Shown one piece after another: positions 46,106 to 55,799 of a stretch of 64,000 nt of DNA. The translations under genes were made by a program, and so were the position numbers. Positions within the stretch are counted from its first letter, which is position 1, and each line of letters opens with the position of its first letter. The notes below the pieces were generated by a model. The model saw only the letters and a list, made by a program, of their open reading frames with translations, was not told the origin of the DNA and searched no databases. Origin of the DNA: Bryoerythrophyllum caledonicum (taxonomy: Eukaryota; Streptophyta; Bryopsida; Pottiales; Pottiaceae); contig OZ020518.1 in NCBI GenBank assembly GCA_963971425.1, positions 15,504,990-15,568,989 on the forward strand. The letters run 5' to 3'.

Positions 46106-49100
46106 ATGGTTTCTTTGGGTCAGTTCCCCGATACTGTAGTTGTTCATGGAGACTCCACAGGAGTCCCTATATGTTTTGCTGTTGCAGATGACGGATTGGC
46201 CATGATTAGTGGAGTTAGATTAAGTCAGCGATTTCGAATTCAGGAGGGGTCACTTCATATTGACAAGGAAGAGTTTGATCCAGATACTGGAGAGCTCACG
46301 CACACTGTCGCTCAGGCAACTATTTCCCTTGATCACGGAAGTGTATGGTCGCTTAAGTCTGGAAGGTATCGAGTGTACGGTGTGAAGGACAGTCTTGAGA
46401 GAGTCCCTTGTAGTTCCTTGACCCCAAAGCAATCGACGACCGCAACCCAAGTTACACCGTTGCTTCAGAATGTTAAACTAGAGCCTCCTAAGAGCGTAGT
46501 GCACTTGCTTAGTGATGACTCTGATTGTGATTCTCCAAAAGTTCCGGCTTCCAGGACGCCTGTGGACGGTTCATCATTCCTTTGTAATACTGCACCTGCC
46601 CTGTCCAATGCTGCTGCTCCTAGTAATTCTGGGCCTCCCCTTACCCCCTCAGCCCCTATTAGCATTGTGGACTGCTTGCGAAGTGTGACTACTAGGTCCC
46701 GATCCAAATCACTCTTAAGCAAAGTCGACTTTAATTCTATTAGAATTGAGAAGGTTGACTTTTTACCTGTCTCTTTCGATGGAGACGTTATATACGAACT
46801 TCCAGTTCTAGAAAGGGGATCTCAATCAACGCAGGCCGGATTGTTGCATGGTATGGATAAAAAACACGATGGACATGCGTGGACAAGGACAGTGACAACT
46901 CATGTTGCAAATGACTCAAACCTTACGTTTAGGATGTCTTCGTGTCTGGGACATCTTCGGTGCGATAATCCAAACTGTGACTTCCTAAAGAGAGAGCATA
47001 GGGCTTTCCTTTTAAATGAAACCGAGTGGGAGGGAACTTCGTCCTCAGTGTTTCGAGTGAGTGAGGACCCTCCAGCAAGTTCGACTGTTGTTTGCAGACT
47101 ATGTAGAGTTCCTCCGTCTTGTCATAGTACTTGCGCAGCCAAAATTTACTATGTTATCGGACCGGAGAGTATGACTAGGGGATGTGTGCATCTTGGTAAC
47201 CACTTGCACCCCGTTAAGTTAGGGAACTGTAGAGTTTCCTCCACAAAGCTTAAGCAACTTATCGGGGAACAAGTGGAGAGGACACCCTCAGCTACTAACT
47301 CAGCCATCATTCTTGAGGCCAGCAAGGAATTCCTTGGAGAACAGTTACTGGGCCCGGACGGGGTTCAGCAGAAGCCCCTTCATATGGAGGAACTAGTTCC
47401 GGTGTTAGAAAAGTTCAAACAGATGTCATCGGCGAGCATTCGAAATGACGTCTCTTCATTCAGGTACCTGCGTAGGTTTGGTGTCATGGACAGCATCACG
47501 AAACTCAGAGGTTTGAGCAAATGGGCCTTCGTTCAAGAAAATAGGTTTCCAGGTCAGGGGGCGGACTCTGACAAGGTGTTCGTATTCAAAATGTCCGAGA
47601 TTGGTCCTGCTAGCGGGGTTGATTTGGTGAAACGAATGCAGCGAGGAGGAGACTTAGAAGAATGTTGGATCATGTTTGATCATGTGAAGCGAGTGAAGGG
47701 TTGGACAACTATGGGTTGCCATGTTTACGATTCTACGTACTGTCGAGTGCTGACCATTGCGGTTTGCGATATGCAGTCTGAAGATGTGGCAGCGCAAACA
47801 GTTTTTTGGAAAAATTTGAATGCAGTTGCTTTTCGTCACGATATTACCACTGTAAACTTCAAGGGATTCATGGCAGACAGCGCGCAGGCAAACTGGAACG
47901 CGGTGCGGACTGTTTATGGCTCCGGCGATTCCGCTATCCCGATGGAAAATCGTGAAAGAACCTGCCTTTTCCATTGGACACAATCACTGGAGAAACATAC
48001 AAAGGCGGATATAAGAGCAGACCTCCAAGAACAACATCGTCAACTTTGCAAACAGTACAAGAACGCAAAGTCCATGGAGGAGGCCGAGGCAAAGTATTTG
48101 GCGATCAAAGCTTGGTGGCTATCATCTGGGGCATCCACAAATGAGGGTGTGGTGCGGCTGGACTTGTGGCTTGCGTTCTGGCACTTTCGGTACCGTCGGT
48201 GGGGAGGTTTTATGGTATCGGTACGTAACTTTTCTAGACCGTATTTTGTTTGGTTTTCTGGCTGGCGTACCTTAGAACACACCTCATTTTGTAGTTGTGA
48301 TCCATAATAAGTCTGCCGTTGCCGGCAGACCTAGATAGTGGGTCCTCCTTGTCGCTTTTATATTTGGTTATGATTCAGCCGTTCGTGGCACAGTCATCAA
48401 ACATCGTTTTATTTCTGTGAATCTTTTAAAATCATTATCCTATTTGAACCTTCCTCTTTTTTCAGGCGTTGTCCGATTCCGAATTAGCAGAAATGCCTTC
48501 TTGCAATTTAGCTGAAACTGTGCACAACAAGTGGTTGCAACAGTCTGGGAAACGTGGAAATGATTTGTATGTGGCCACTGTTGATGACATGGTTCGCGCT
48601 TTCTTGCAAGTCGTGTCATGTTATCAATACTTGAAAGGTGAGCGACCAGGAATGGGTCCTGGGAAAGAAGAACTTCGCCTTCGAGTCGCTCAACGCACAG
48701 CTCATCGCTCCGGAAACTCTAAGGCATTTCTTGAAGCGCTCTCCGATTTGCCAGGAGCTGCTGAGTTCTGCACGAGGCCCCCGCATTTGGAAGGCGAAGA
48801 GGAGTTCTTATCTCTGAAACGAAAGGCAGATATTCCTCCAGGTTCAGAGTTTGACTCCCATCGTCCGGACAGAATTAGTGTATCCCGCCCTAGGGTGAGG
48901 ACCCGTGCGTCAGAGAAGAATACTCTCCATGTTGCGGATGAGGATATTGACTTTCCAGGCGGTTCCCAGAAGGATGTAAGTGTTCCTCCGAAGATGGCAA
49001 GAGCATCTTTTCGAGTTCTTCATGTTAAAGCAGTCATGGAAACATCTTGTGACGAAAGGGAATGGCATATTTCAAGGCTTCCGAAAACATCAGCGAAGAA

Positions 49101-49911
49101 ATGTTTTGCTCTTCAGTCTCTTACTGGGAAGAAGTGTGTCGCTCGCATTGTCCAGGACAATAAAAGTACTGCAGCACCAACATACACAGGAATGATGAAA
49201 AATTATAAGAAGAAAACGTTGGTCAAGATGCAGTTTTTTTATTGTTCTGATGACATCCATCGTTGTGTATTGGGAAGTAGAAGGGAGTGGGTGGTTTCTA
49301 AGCCTGCAGTACCTGATGTGTGGCCCGTAAAAGCTGGTACCTCTCTAACAAAGGCAGAGATTCTATCCTTAGAGGAGGCCGGTTTCCGACTTCCAGAGCG
49401 AGTGATGCTTTCCCCTCGGAAACTGTTTACTGAGGATGGTTCAACACTTGATTTGTCTTCATTTTCCACCCCGGCAAACCCTGACGAACATCCAAAGCTC
49501 AGATTTGGCAAGAACATTCGTCGCAATCCGAAGGCCCCGACAACGAAACATCAGAATACGTGCCCATCCGCTCTTTCAATTGTTGGGAAAGTTTTGCAAG
49601 TTTGTATGATTCCTGCCCCAGCGTTTGGATGCGTTCTCTCCTTCCAATCAAAAAACATTTCACAAGTATCTGTCTACATGATATCAATCAGCCAGTTTCC
49701 AAGTTGTAGCTGTCCGTTCTTCAAGGAAATGTGCAACAAGTCCCTTGGCAAGCGCCCTCAGTATTCGAACTGTAAACATCTGTACTTTATATTTACCATA
49801 CTATGTGGGTTGGATCCGGAATTGGATGCATTTATGCACGCCCCTAGTTTTAGCTTCAATGAGATAAGACGTGTTTTGCAGCTATTGCTCATGAAGCAAG
49901 CTAGTGTTTAG
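46106..49911 (+). CDS. MULE-like DDE transposase with SWIM zinc finger, element copy C
   Basis: Exons 46106-48220 and 48466-49911 join across an intron at the same place as in copy A (TCG|GTACGT and TTTCAG|GCG, phase 0), giving 1186 aa with no stop. It shares with copy A a Cys-rich part (CLGHLRCDNPNC; CRLCRVPPSC), the core FDHVKRVKGW, VCDMQSED, FMADSAQANW, CLFHW, and the SWIM finger CSCPFF with NCKHLYFIF. The proteins are clearly related but well diverged, yet both are whole, which argues for selection or repeated activity. An earlier donor at 48216 would drop two residues. It is the likely mover of the 12.6-kb element, since it lies within its terminal repeats. Confidence 0.82.
48311..48330. 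repeat. Single hairpin in the transposase intron, copy C
   Basis: GTCTGCCG and CGGCAGAC around loop TTGC form a perfect 8-bp stem. Core and loop equal those of the intron-2 array of the neighbouring gene, but the outer arm differs (GTCTGC instead of GCACTGC) on both sides together, so pairing is kept. Confidence 0.65.
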
Positions 49912-50478
49912 TGAAGCATTGGACTAGGTGGACATTGTACGTATTTCTATCAGTACAAAAGGATGGTGAGACTACAGGGCCACCATCATGATATGAAAAG
50001 ACCACTTTAGTCAACATTTCGTACTCTGCATCGTTTTTAGTCAATTTGTCTTTATTTCATATTGTCTTCAACCTTACTATCATATATTGCATACTTTGTA
50101 CAGTTTTCGTTTTTGGTATTTTTTTTTTTTTTGAGCTTTGGCCCAAGACTTATCATACTAGCAACATCTCCACATGCTGGGACGTGGATGATTTTTTTTC
50201 ACCACTTCATCCAACTGTAACCCTCTTGAATATTGGTATGCACACCATGATCCAGGTAGTTTAGGTTCCTCTCACACCGTGCTTAGTACTAATTTTCACC
50301 AGCATTCTTAATTTACACGGTAATAGGTGTTTGATTACAAACCTTGTTTCCTTTGCTCTGCATTCGCATCCACGGTCATAGGTGCCTTTCTATGCACTAT
50401 TTTTACCCTATACCGCATTTTGCAACATAAAAAAAACCCTACTTTTTGAAAAAAAGTTAAACTTTACTCAAAAATTTT
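49912..50478. other. Non-coding right tail of element copy C
   Basis: AT-rich sequence with no gene. The last 70 bp have A-runs and CAAAAATTTT next to the heptamer array, as in copies A and B. Confidence 0.45.
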
Positions 50479-50562
50479 GCTCACTGCTCACCGATTGCTG
50501 CTCATTGCTCACTGCTCACGTGTCAACGCTCACCGCTCACATGCCACCGCACGCAAGATAGC
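50479..50562 (+). repeat. Right terminal inverted repeat of element copy C
   Basis: GCTCACT, GCTCACC and diverged heptamers, then CACCGCACGCAAGATAGC. The last 18 bp are the exact inverse of 37995-38012. Confidence 0.8.
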
Positions 50563-50629
50563 TTCGTCCGATAGAGAAAAGTTGAGCGCGAGAAAAAGAA
50601 TATTTGCTGTTGTTAAGAAGAGACACATC

Positions 50630-51304
50630 TTAAGGAAGGTGTAGGAACCGTTGAGTTCTCTGCATCATGTCTCCAATCTGAGCCGCCAATTGTTCTTCAG
50701 TTAACTCCTTTGGGTGCCCGAGTAACCATCGATTATGACCCCATTGCGTTGCACCCTCTTGTGGCGGTATTAGATTGGCAATCAAACCCCAAAGTTGATC
50801 ATGATTAGGCCCTTCATATGTTGCTTCAAAGTAGCGAATTGGCCCTTCAGCTTCGGTCTTCCCCACCCATAGAAATTGGCCTAGTACTCTGGCTTGATCG
50901 CGCATGAGATCTCCAATGAATCGTACTTGGTCTCTATTAGTTGCAGATGGCGAAGGCCTTTCTGGCACTCGAGTAGGTAGTGGAGGATAGATTGGAGGTC
51001 CAGGACTAAGAGGGGCTCTGCCACGACGTCCAAAGTTTGGAGATGCATCTAATCTTGGCCTTTGAGCAGTGGGTTGCAGAACCACATCTGTCATGGATAG
51101 AAACGGGCGACGTCTACTCTGAGGAGATGGTGGTTGGGTGAGGGGAAAATTGTGATCTGGAAGATCAGAAAATGAGAGCTCTTGTTCCGGTTGCAGAGCA
51201 TCTGATACTGACATCGGTTGGGGATTTGTCTCGACAGGTTGCGAAAGGCTTACATCGACTACACTATCAGAACCTGAAGATCGATACCAAATGGTATTTG
51301 ACAT
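50630..51304 (-). CDS. Hypothetical protein, 224 aa, Pro/Ser-rich N-terminus
   Basis: An open frame from ATG at 51304. The N-terminal half is rich in Pro, Ser and Gln (QPPSPQSRRRPF; GRRGRAPLSPGPP). The C-terminal half looks folded (VRFIGDLMRDQARVLGQFLW; WGHNRWLLGHPKELTEEQLA). I do not recognise it. It lies between the right end of element C and the LINE end, inside the pogo-like transposon, so it could be element cargo or part of a LINE-associated ORF. No intron or promoter was identified. Confidence 0.45.
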   Translation of the reverse strand: MSNTIWYRSSGSDSVVDVSLSQPVETNPQPMSVSDALQPEQELSFSDLPDHNFPLTQPPSPQSRRRPFLSMTDVVLQPTAQRPRLDASPNFGRRGRAPLSPGPPIYPPLPTRVPERPSPSATNRDQVRFIGDLMRDQARVLGQFLWVGKTEAEGPIRYFEATYEGPNHDQLWGLIANLIPPQEGATQWGHNRWLLGHPKELTEEQLAAQIGDMMQRTQRFLHLP

Positions 51305-51655
51305 AGTGTTGTAAGACGTACTAGAGGTTGGCTACTGGTGGGGTTATAACTATGGATGGTTAGAAGGTGTGGAAGTGGCTTTATATTGAGTTTGTTGGTG
51401 TTAGGAAGATATTTTATTGTGTAGACAAAGTCAACTTCCTGTGAAATTTAGACATATGTCTAGAGGTGTGAGGACCGTTTAACTTTTCGACATATTTTGT
51501 GGGACGGTGGTTTTGGCAGGGATTAATTAAGTATTTTGGTTATGAATTAGTTGTCAATTTGTTGGTTTGCTTGATATAGATATTAAATCTAGGGCTTCTG
51601 TTGTTGTGCATGGATCAATAAGATTGTAGTATTTATATTATTGAAAATAAAGTGA

Positions 51656-53971
51656 CTATGGGGGATCGTAGATTGTGGATATTGGTTGGTTGTTTTCTAT
51701 TTGTCGTTTGTGTAGGAGTATAGACATAGCATGGTGTGCGGCAATGGTGTTATTATTTTTAAATGTGTGTTGGATGGTGGTAATAGGAATATTAAATTTC
51801 TCTGTAAGGGTTGTTATTGGCAAGTTGTGTGAGGTAGCTCTAGCTCCAGCTGTGACAATGATAATAGGGTCCACTTTCCAGCCTTGGCTAGATATACTGT
51901 CGATTAGCAATTGATATTTAATAGTTTTGTTAAGAATAGTCTGAGTGGAGAATCTATCATTACAATATGCAAATTCAATAAATTGTATTGTTAAATTTTG
52001 ATTTATGGTGGTAGGAGGGGCGGTGTTTAGTGGGAGGCCTCACACACATAATATATCGGGCTTAAGTCGAGCATTACATTGACAGCGACGGAGAAGACAT
52101 GTACATGGAAGAAGCCATGGTGGGATGGTGTTTTCTGGTGGGTTGTTATTATATGTACCTGCATGCATAAGGGTGTAACATCTTGATTTTTTTGAAGAGA
52201 TTAACATTTTTCGTAATTCCCATACAGCTTTATCATGTCGTTTGGTTATTAGTGCATGTATGTGGGGGTGTTGGAATTTTAACAAGACATGATGCCATGT
52301 GTCTGGATCACTTGAATTGCATATCGAGCATGTTATATTAGGAAATCGAGTATGTCCAAAGAATAGTTGTTTTCGAGCGTTTCCCATGTATTGTCCAGTT
52401 CGGAATTTGATAAGGCAAGTAATTTGTGTGTCCGTAAGGTTGGAGTTATTCCAGAAGCATGTTGAGAGTTTTGTATTAATGTCAGTATTATGTAGCCATT
52501 TGTCTATGTTGGAGAATTGTGTTGCTATGATTTCTAGATTGTGAATTCTGTCATATTTGAGGAGGTGTTTTTCTAGAAATCTTATTGGTCCTTTGTCTGG
52601 TGAATTTGTCATGTCAGGCCATTGATCTTGGTGATAATAGTATGGGGTAGGATGAGGATATTCGTGTGGTTTGGAGGCATGTGTATAAGGTTTATTGGTG
52701 CCTTCTTTGGCTAATTTATCTACCTGTTCATTTCCTAGTATTTGGGAATGGGCTTTAACTTTTAGTAGTGTGGTGGGGTGTGTTCGTTTCAGTAAGAGAT
52801 GTATTGTTGAGGTTAGCAGAGTGCGGTCGGGGTGGTTATTATGCGATGTTGGGTGTGTAATATGATTAATAATTAGATAAAGGATATTTAGGCAATCTGT
52901 GAAGATATATGCTGGTTCATTTGGGAAATGTTTGAGAATGATTTTTAGAGTTTTATGAAGAGCCATCATTTCAGCTCGTAGAATATTTTGTAGGCCTAGT
53001 AATCGTTTGGATATATTTAGTTCTTTTAAGCTATTATAAATGCCATATCCGGCGGTTTCACTTGTCCCGTTTTCAGGATTTATTTCTATACTTTCTGTGA
53101 AGGAGTCGTCGGTATTATAGTAGTGTTTTGGGTTGAATTTTAGAGAAGGACGTGTGTTGTAATGTGGGAGAGGAGGAGAAAGGGTATTACTATAATGAAA
53201 GGTAGGGTATGGAACAGTGGTTCACTGTTTGCTACGATTAACTTTGAGGTGTGTTGGGGCTGGTGGTGCAGGGTTAGTGTAGATGTAGTCAATACCGATG
53301 GTTTGTGCTATGGCATGAATTGTATTTAGTTGTTCTACATTGCATATGGTATTGTTTTGGTGGTGTATACATAGTATTTGTAAATTAGATGGTTCATTGT
53401 GTTGTGTAGGAGATTGTCGATTAAAGGTGGGTTTGGTGTATGTAATGGTATCGGCATCAAATAATGTAATAATATGTGTATCAGGAAATGGTCCTGTAAA
53501 TGGTGCGGGGTTTGTGTACCAGTTTATGTTTGGGGTAATTATGAAGGTTATATTATTGGGGTGTTGTTGTGCAGCTAATCTGGCCCTGTGTATGGCTTGT
53601 TTAATATCTGTATTTGTGTGTGGGTGTGCAAGTCCGATACCGTGCCATTTGAAGTCAAATGCTTTCCCGAGTGAACCAAAAATCTTGTCTTTGTCAAACG
53701 GTGAGAAGAATTATTGTAGTGTTGTGGGACATGTGAGTGGTGATGAGAAGTAAGAGTGAGTTATGTCAAATAAAGATGTGAGAGAGTGAAGGATTTCGGT
53801 TGGTAGAGTGTATTGTATCGATTTAATGGAAGATTTATTGGAAATTTGGGATTTGTACCGTTGGTATAACCATATTATTTCGGTTTCAAAGGATTGGGTA
53901 CTTGGAGTGAGGTTAGAAATATTTTGATAAGATAGGTGATATTGTTTCCATAACCATACCAATGAACACAA
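51656..53971 (-). pseudogene. LINE fragment: RNase H, zinc knuckle and restriction-like endonuclease
   Basis: One frame runs through 2.3 kb with three stops (near 53710, 53223 and 52038), each a TAA or TGA that is one C-to-T step from CAA or CGA. In order: an unassigned part (FDKDKIFGSLGKAFDFKW; NNITFIITPNINWY); an RNase H domain with YYNTDDSF, AEMMALHKTL, IFTDCLNILYLI and GNEQVDKLAKEG supplying the acidic residues; a Cys/His knuckle (CSICNSSDPDTWHH); and KPDILCV...IEFAYCNDRF...K...KY, the pattern of a PD-(D/E)XK restriction-like endonuclease. RNase H together with a C-terminal endonuclease recalls Dualen/RandI-type LINEs of green algae. The reverse transcriptase is missing, so the copy is truncated at its 5' end. 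Confidence 0.7.
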
Positions 53972-54070
53972 TTAACATCGGTCATGATGGCTGAGCATAC
54001 TGGGCAGAATCAAAACCATTCACCTACTCTCAACAAAACTCCAAACCTTCAAGTTGCGTAGGATTTGCAG

Positions 54071-54712
54071 GCTGAAGTTGCTAGATTTCGAGTTTGGCTT
54101 CACTCTCCCCTTCATGTAGATGCTCCCGCTCTCGAGGAATCATGAACGAGAAAGATGCCCTTGATGACGCTCCCGGTGCCCTTCGCCATGCTCCGCGCCA
54201 GCTTGCTGTTGTAATCATCCACGTTCGGCGCCATGGTTTTCCAGAACTCCAATGGTTGCCTTCCGTCACCTGGTCTCGGAACCACGTTCTCAATGGATAA
54301 GGTGACAGCTCGTTTTCGGTGATTCACAAGTTAAGATGAGAAAAGACGGGTCCAGCTTCACGGCCGGCTCATCTCGCATCAGCGGCCACCGCAGTTGCTC
54401 GCCCACGCGCTCGAACGCCACAATCCCGTTCCCGCCCTGCTCCACGAGCACCACCGAATACGCGCCCTCCGCCAGCAGCCATCGAAATCCCAATTCAACA
54501 GTACAAATACGACTCCCTGCACACACCACACCCCACGTCAAACAAAAACTCAAGCCCCAAATGAAATATCCAGTATTAAAACTTGGGAAAAAAGCGGCGG
54601 CGGTAGGTACCTGTTTATTGCTGCGAGGAACGTTGCTGGGGAGCTCGAGGAGGCGAGGCGCGCATCTGTGAAGTTGGAATCCCAAATCCCCCACATAGGT
54701 CAACTTTGGCAC
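54071..54712 (-). pseudogene. Senescence (ERD7-type) domain gene, N-terminal fragment
   Basis: Minus strand. The first exon ends at AACAG|GTACCT near 54612; the second starts after TGTGTGCAG near 54517 and reads VELGFRWLLAEGAYSVVLVE, then LRWPLMRDEPAVKLD, as in plant ERD7-like proteins (V-Q-W-P-L-x-K-D-E-x-x-V-K-x-D). In another frame EFWKTMAPNVDDYNSKLARS and MAKGTGSVIKGIF match the start of the senescence domain. The segment between is shortened and the frame is lost, so it is a pseudogene or a captured fragment. The missing C-terminal half has a counterpart at 36812-37206 on the same strand. Such proteins are stress- and lipid-droplet-related in flowering plants. Confidence 0.7.
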
Positions 54713-55141
54713 TGCAAAACTTGAAAACTGGAAACGAAAGATGAAGATACAAGCTCAAGAGCTTGGTGATTTATACAAGTTTGCAAGGGATGCACTCAAG
54801 AGCCCCACATCCATTATTAGTGTCTACTTGCTTGGCGCCTAACATGATTTCAGGAAGGAGCTGTCGTGACAGGTATGTAGTGGCTTATTTGGTCATGGTC
54901 ATGAGAGGTCGTGGTGCATGTCTCATTTTTGGCATCTTTTTTTTTGTCTTGTCACCAACGTGTTGCATGGTGTTTGTGGAAGATTACTATTTGTCCCACT
55001 TTCTTTTCCATGATTCCGGCTCCAGATTTCAATGCTCTTGATATTTTGATGAATTTCGACAATATTTGCTTTTTTGTATTTCGACTTTTCAAATGAATAT
55101 TTTCCAGAAAAATCCGGCATGAGATTCTTGAATTATTTATA

Positions 55142-55165
55142 GCCGGAGGTGCCCTTCACATACAG
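55142..55165 (-). repeat. Right terminal inverted repeat, pogo-like element
   Basis: On the minus strand it starts CTGTAT and continues GTGAAGGGCACCTCCG. TA at 55166-55167 is the target duplicate, followed at once by Tc1 coding sequence. Confidence 0.8.
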
Positions 55166-55167
55166 TA

Positions 55168-55233
55168 TGTCATTCTATGCCCTCTAGGTTACAAGCAGTG
55201 ATTGAGGCAAATGGAGGACATTCACGTTTGTAG
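55168..55233 (+). pseudogene. Tc1-type transposase, C-terminal end
   Basis: Reads (C)HSMPSRLQAVIEANGGHSRL and a stop, the typical Tc1 C-terminus. It continues the frame that breaks off at 33249 (LLQL). Confidence 0.85.
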
Positions 55234-55797
55234 ATTGTAAATTTTTTTTTTTGTATAAATTTTTTGACCTTAAAATTTGGCATGAATGTTTTTATCATAA
55301 AGATCATGTTGTGCCAAAAATTTCATGAAAAATAGACAATTTCTCAACCGTTGGGAGGGTGTCAAAGTTGGCAACAATGAAATGGTTTCCCCCATTGTTT
55401 CCCACAACTACACATGTTGGTAGATTGTGGATTTTTTTTTTGTGTTAATCTTTTGGCCTTGAAATTTTTATCATATGTTATTAACATAAAGAGGTTTTTG
55501 TTCCAAGAATTTCATGGCAAAAAAAAAGTAATTCAATCTTTGGGAGGCTGTCAAAGTTGGCAGTAGTGAAAAAATTTCCACAGCTACCAATGTTGGTAGA
55601 TTTTGAATAACTTTTTTTTGGTGAATCTTTTGGCCTTGAAATTTGGCATACATGTAATTAACTTAAAGATAATCCTTTGGTAAAAATTTCGTGGTAAAAT
55701 ACCAATTTTTGAGCTCTCAAGAGGCTTTCAAAGTTGGCAGTACTGAAATTTTTCTCACTGCGAATTCAAAAACGACATTTTGATTGGTACCCCACTA
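55225..55797 (-). repeat. Right long terminal inverted repeat of Tc1 element
   Basis: Inverse of 31080-31645, with the same internal subrepeats (GGAGGGTGTCAAAGTTGGCA, GGAGGCTGTCAAAGTTGGCA and a third). The outer TA is at 55798-55799. Confidence 0.8.
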
Positions 55798-55799
55798 TA

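Larger units (their letters stand above)
37995..50562. mobile_element. Complete two-gene MULE/ParB-methyltransferase element, copy C
   Basis: Inverted ends share 18 bp exactly (GCTATCTTGCGTGCGGTG) and then change into arrays of GGTGAGC-type heptamers (37995-38053 and 50479-50562). Inside are a minus-strand ParB-methyltransferase-like gene (45503-38440) and a plus-strand MULE/SWIM transposase gene (46106-49911), back to back, both open. No clear 9-bp target duplication was seen (flanks AAGGGGATT and TTCGTCCGA), which differs from most MULEs. A GTC-(2 nt)-GATAGAGAAA-type sequence lies just outside both ends. The element sits in the pogo-like transposon between parts of a senescence gene. Confidence 0.75.
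33252..55165 (+). mobile_element. Giant pogo-like transposon (21.9 kb)
   Basis: Left end: C, C, GTA, G, then GTGAAGGGCACCTCCG, then AC. Right end inverted: C, T, GTA, T, then GTGAAGGGCACCTCCG, then GC; about 21 of 24 positions agree. The TA duplication is at 33250-33251 and 55166-55167. The motif ATTTCGACTTTT occurs near both ends (33346 and 55077). The transposase is at 33596-35415. Inside are a GC-rich minisatellite element, two parts of a senescence-domain gene, the complete MULE/ParB element (37995-50562), a short ORF and a LINE fragment. Tc1 coding sequence continues across the whole span, so this is one insertion that later grew by further insertions. Confidence 0.8.
31080..55797 (+). 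mobile_element. Tc1/mariner element with long terminal repeats, carrying the nested insertions
   Basis: The ends are CAGTAGGATACCAATCAAAA (left) and, inverted, TAGTGGGGTACCAATCAAAA (right), each next to a TA target duplication (31078-31079 and 55798-55799). The long inverted repeats of about 570 bp match over their length. Without the pogo-like insertion (33252-55165, with TA duplicated) the element would be about 2.8 kb. The transposase is split: most of it lies at 32312-33251 and its last 20 or so codons at 55168-55233, in the same orientation and reading on exactly. Confidence 0.85.
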
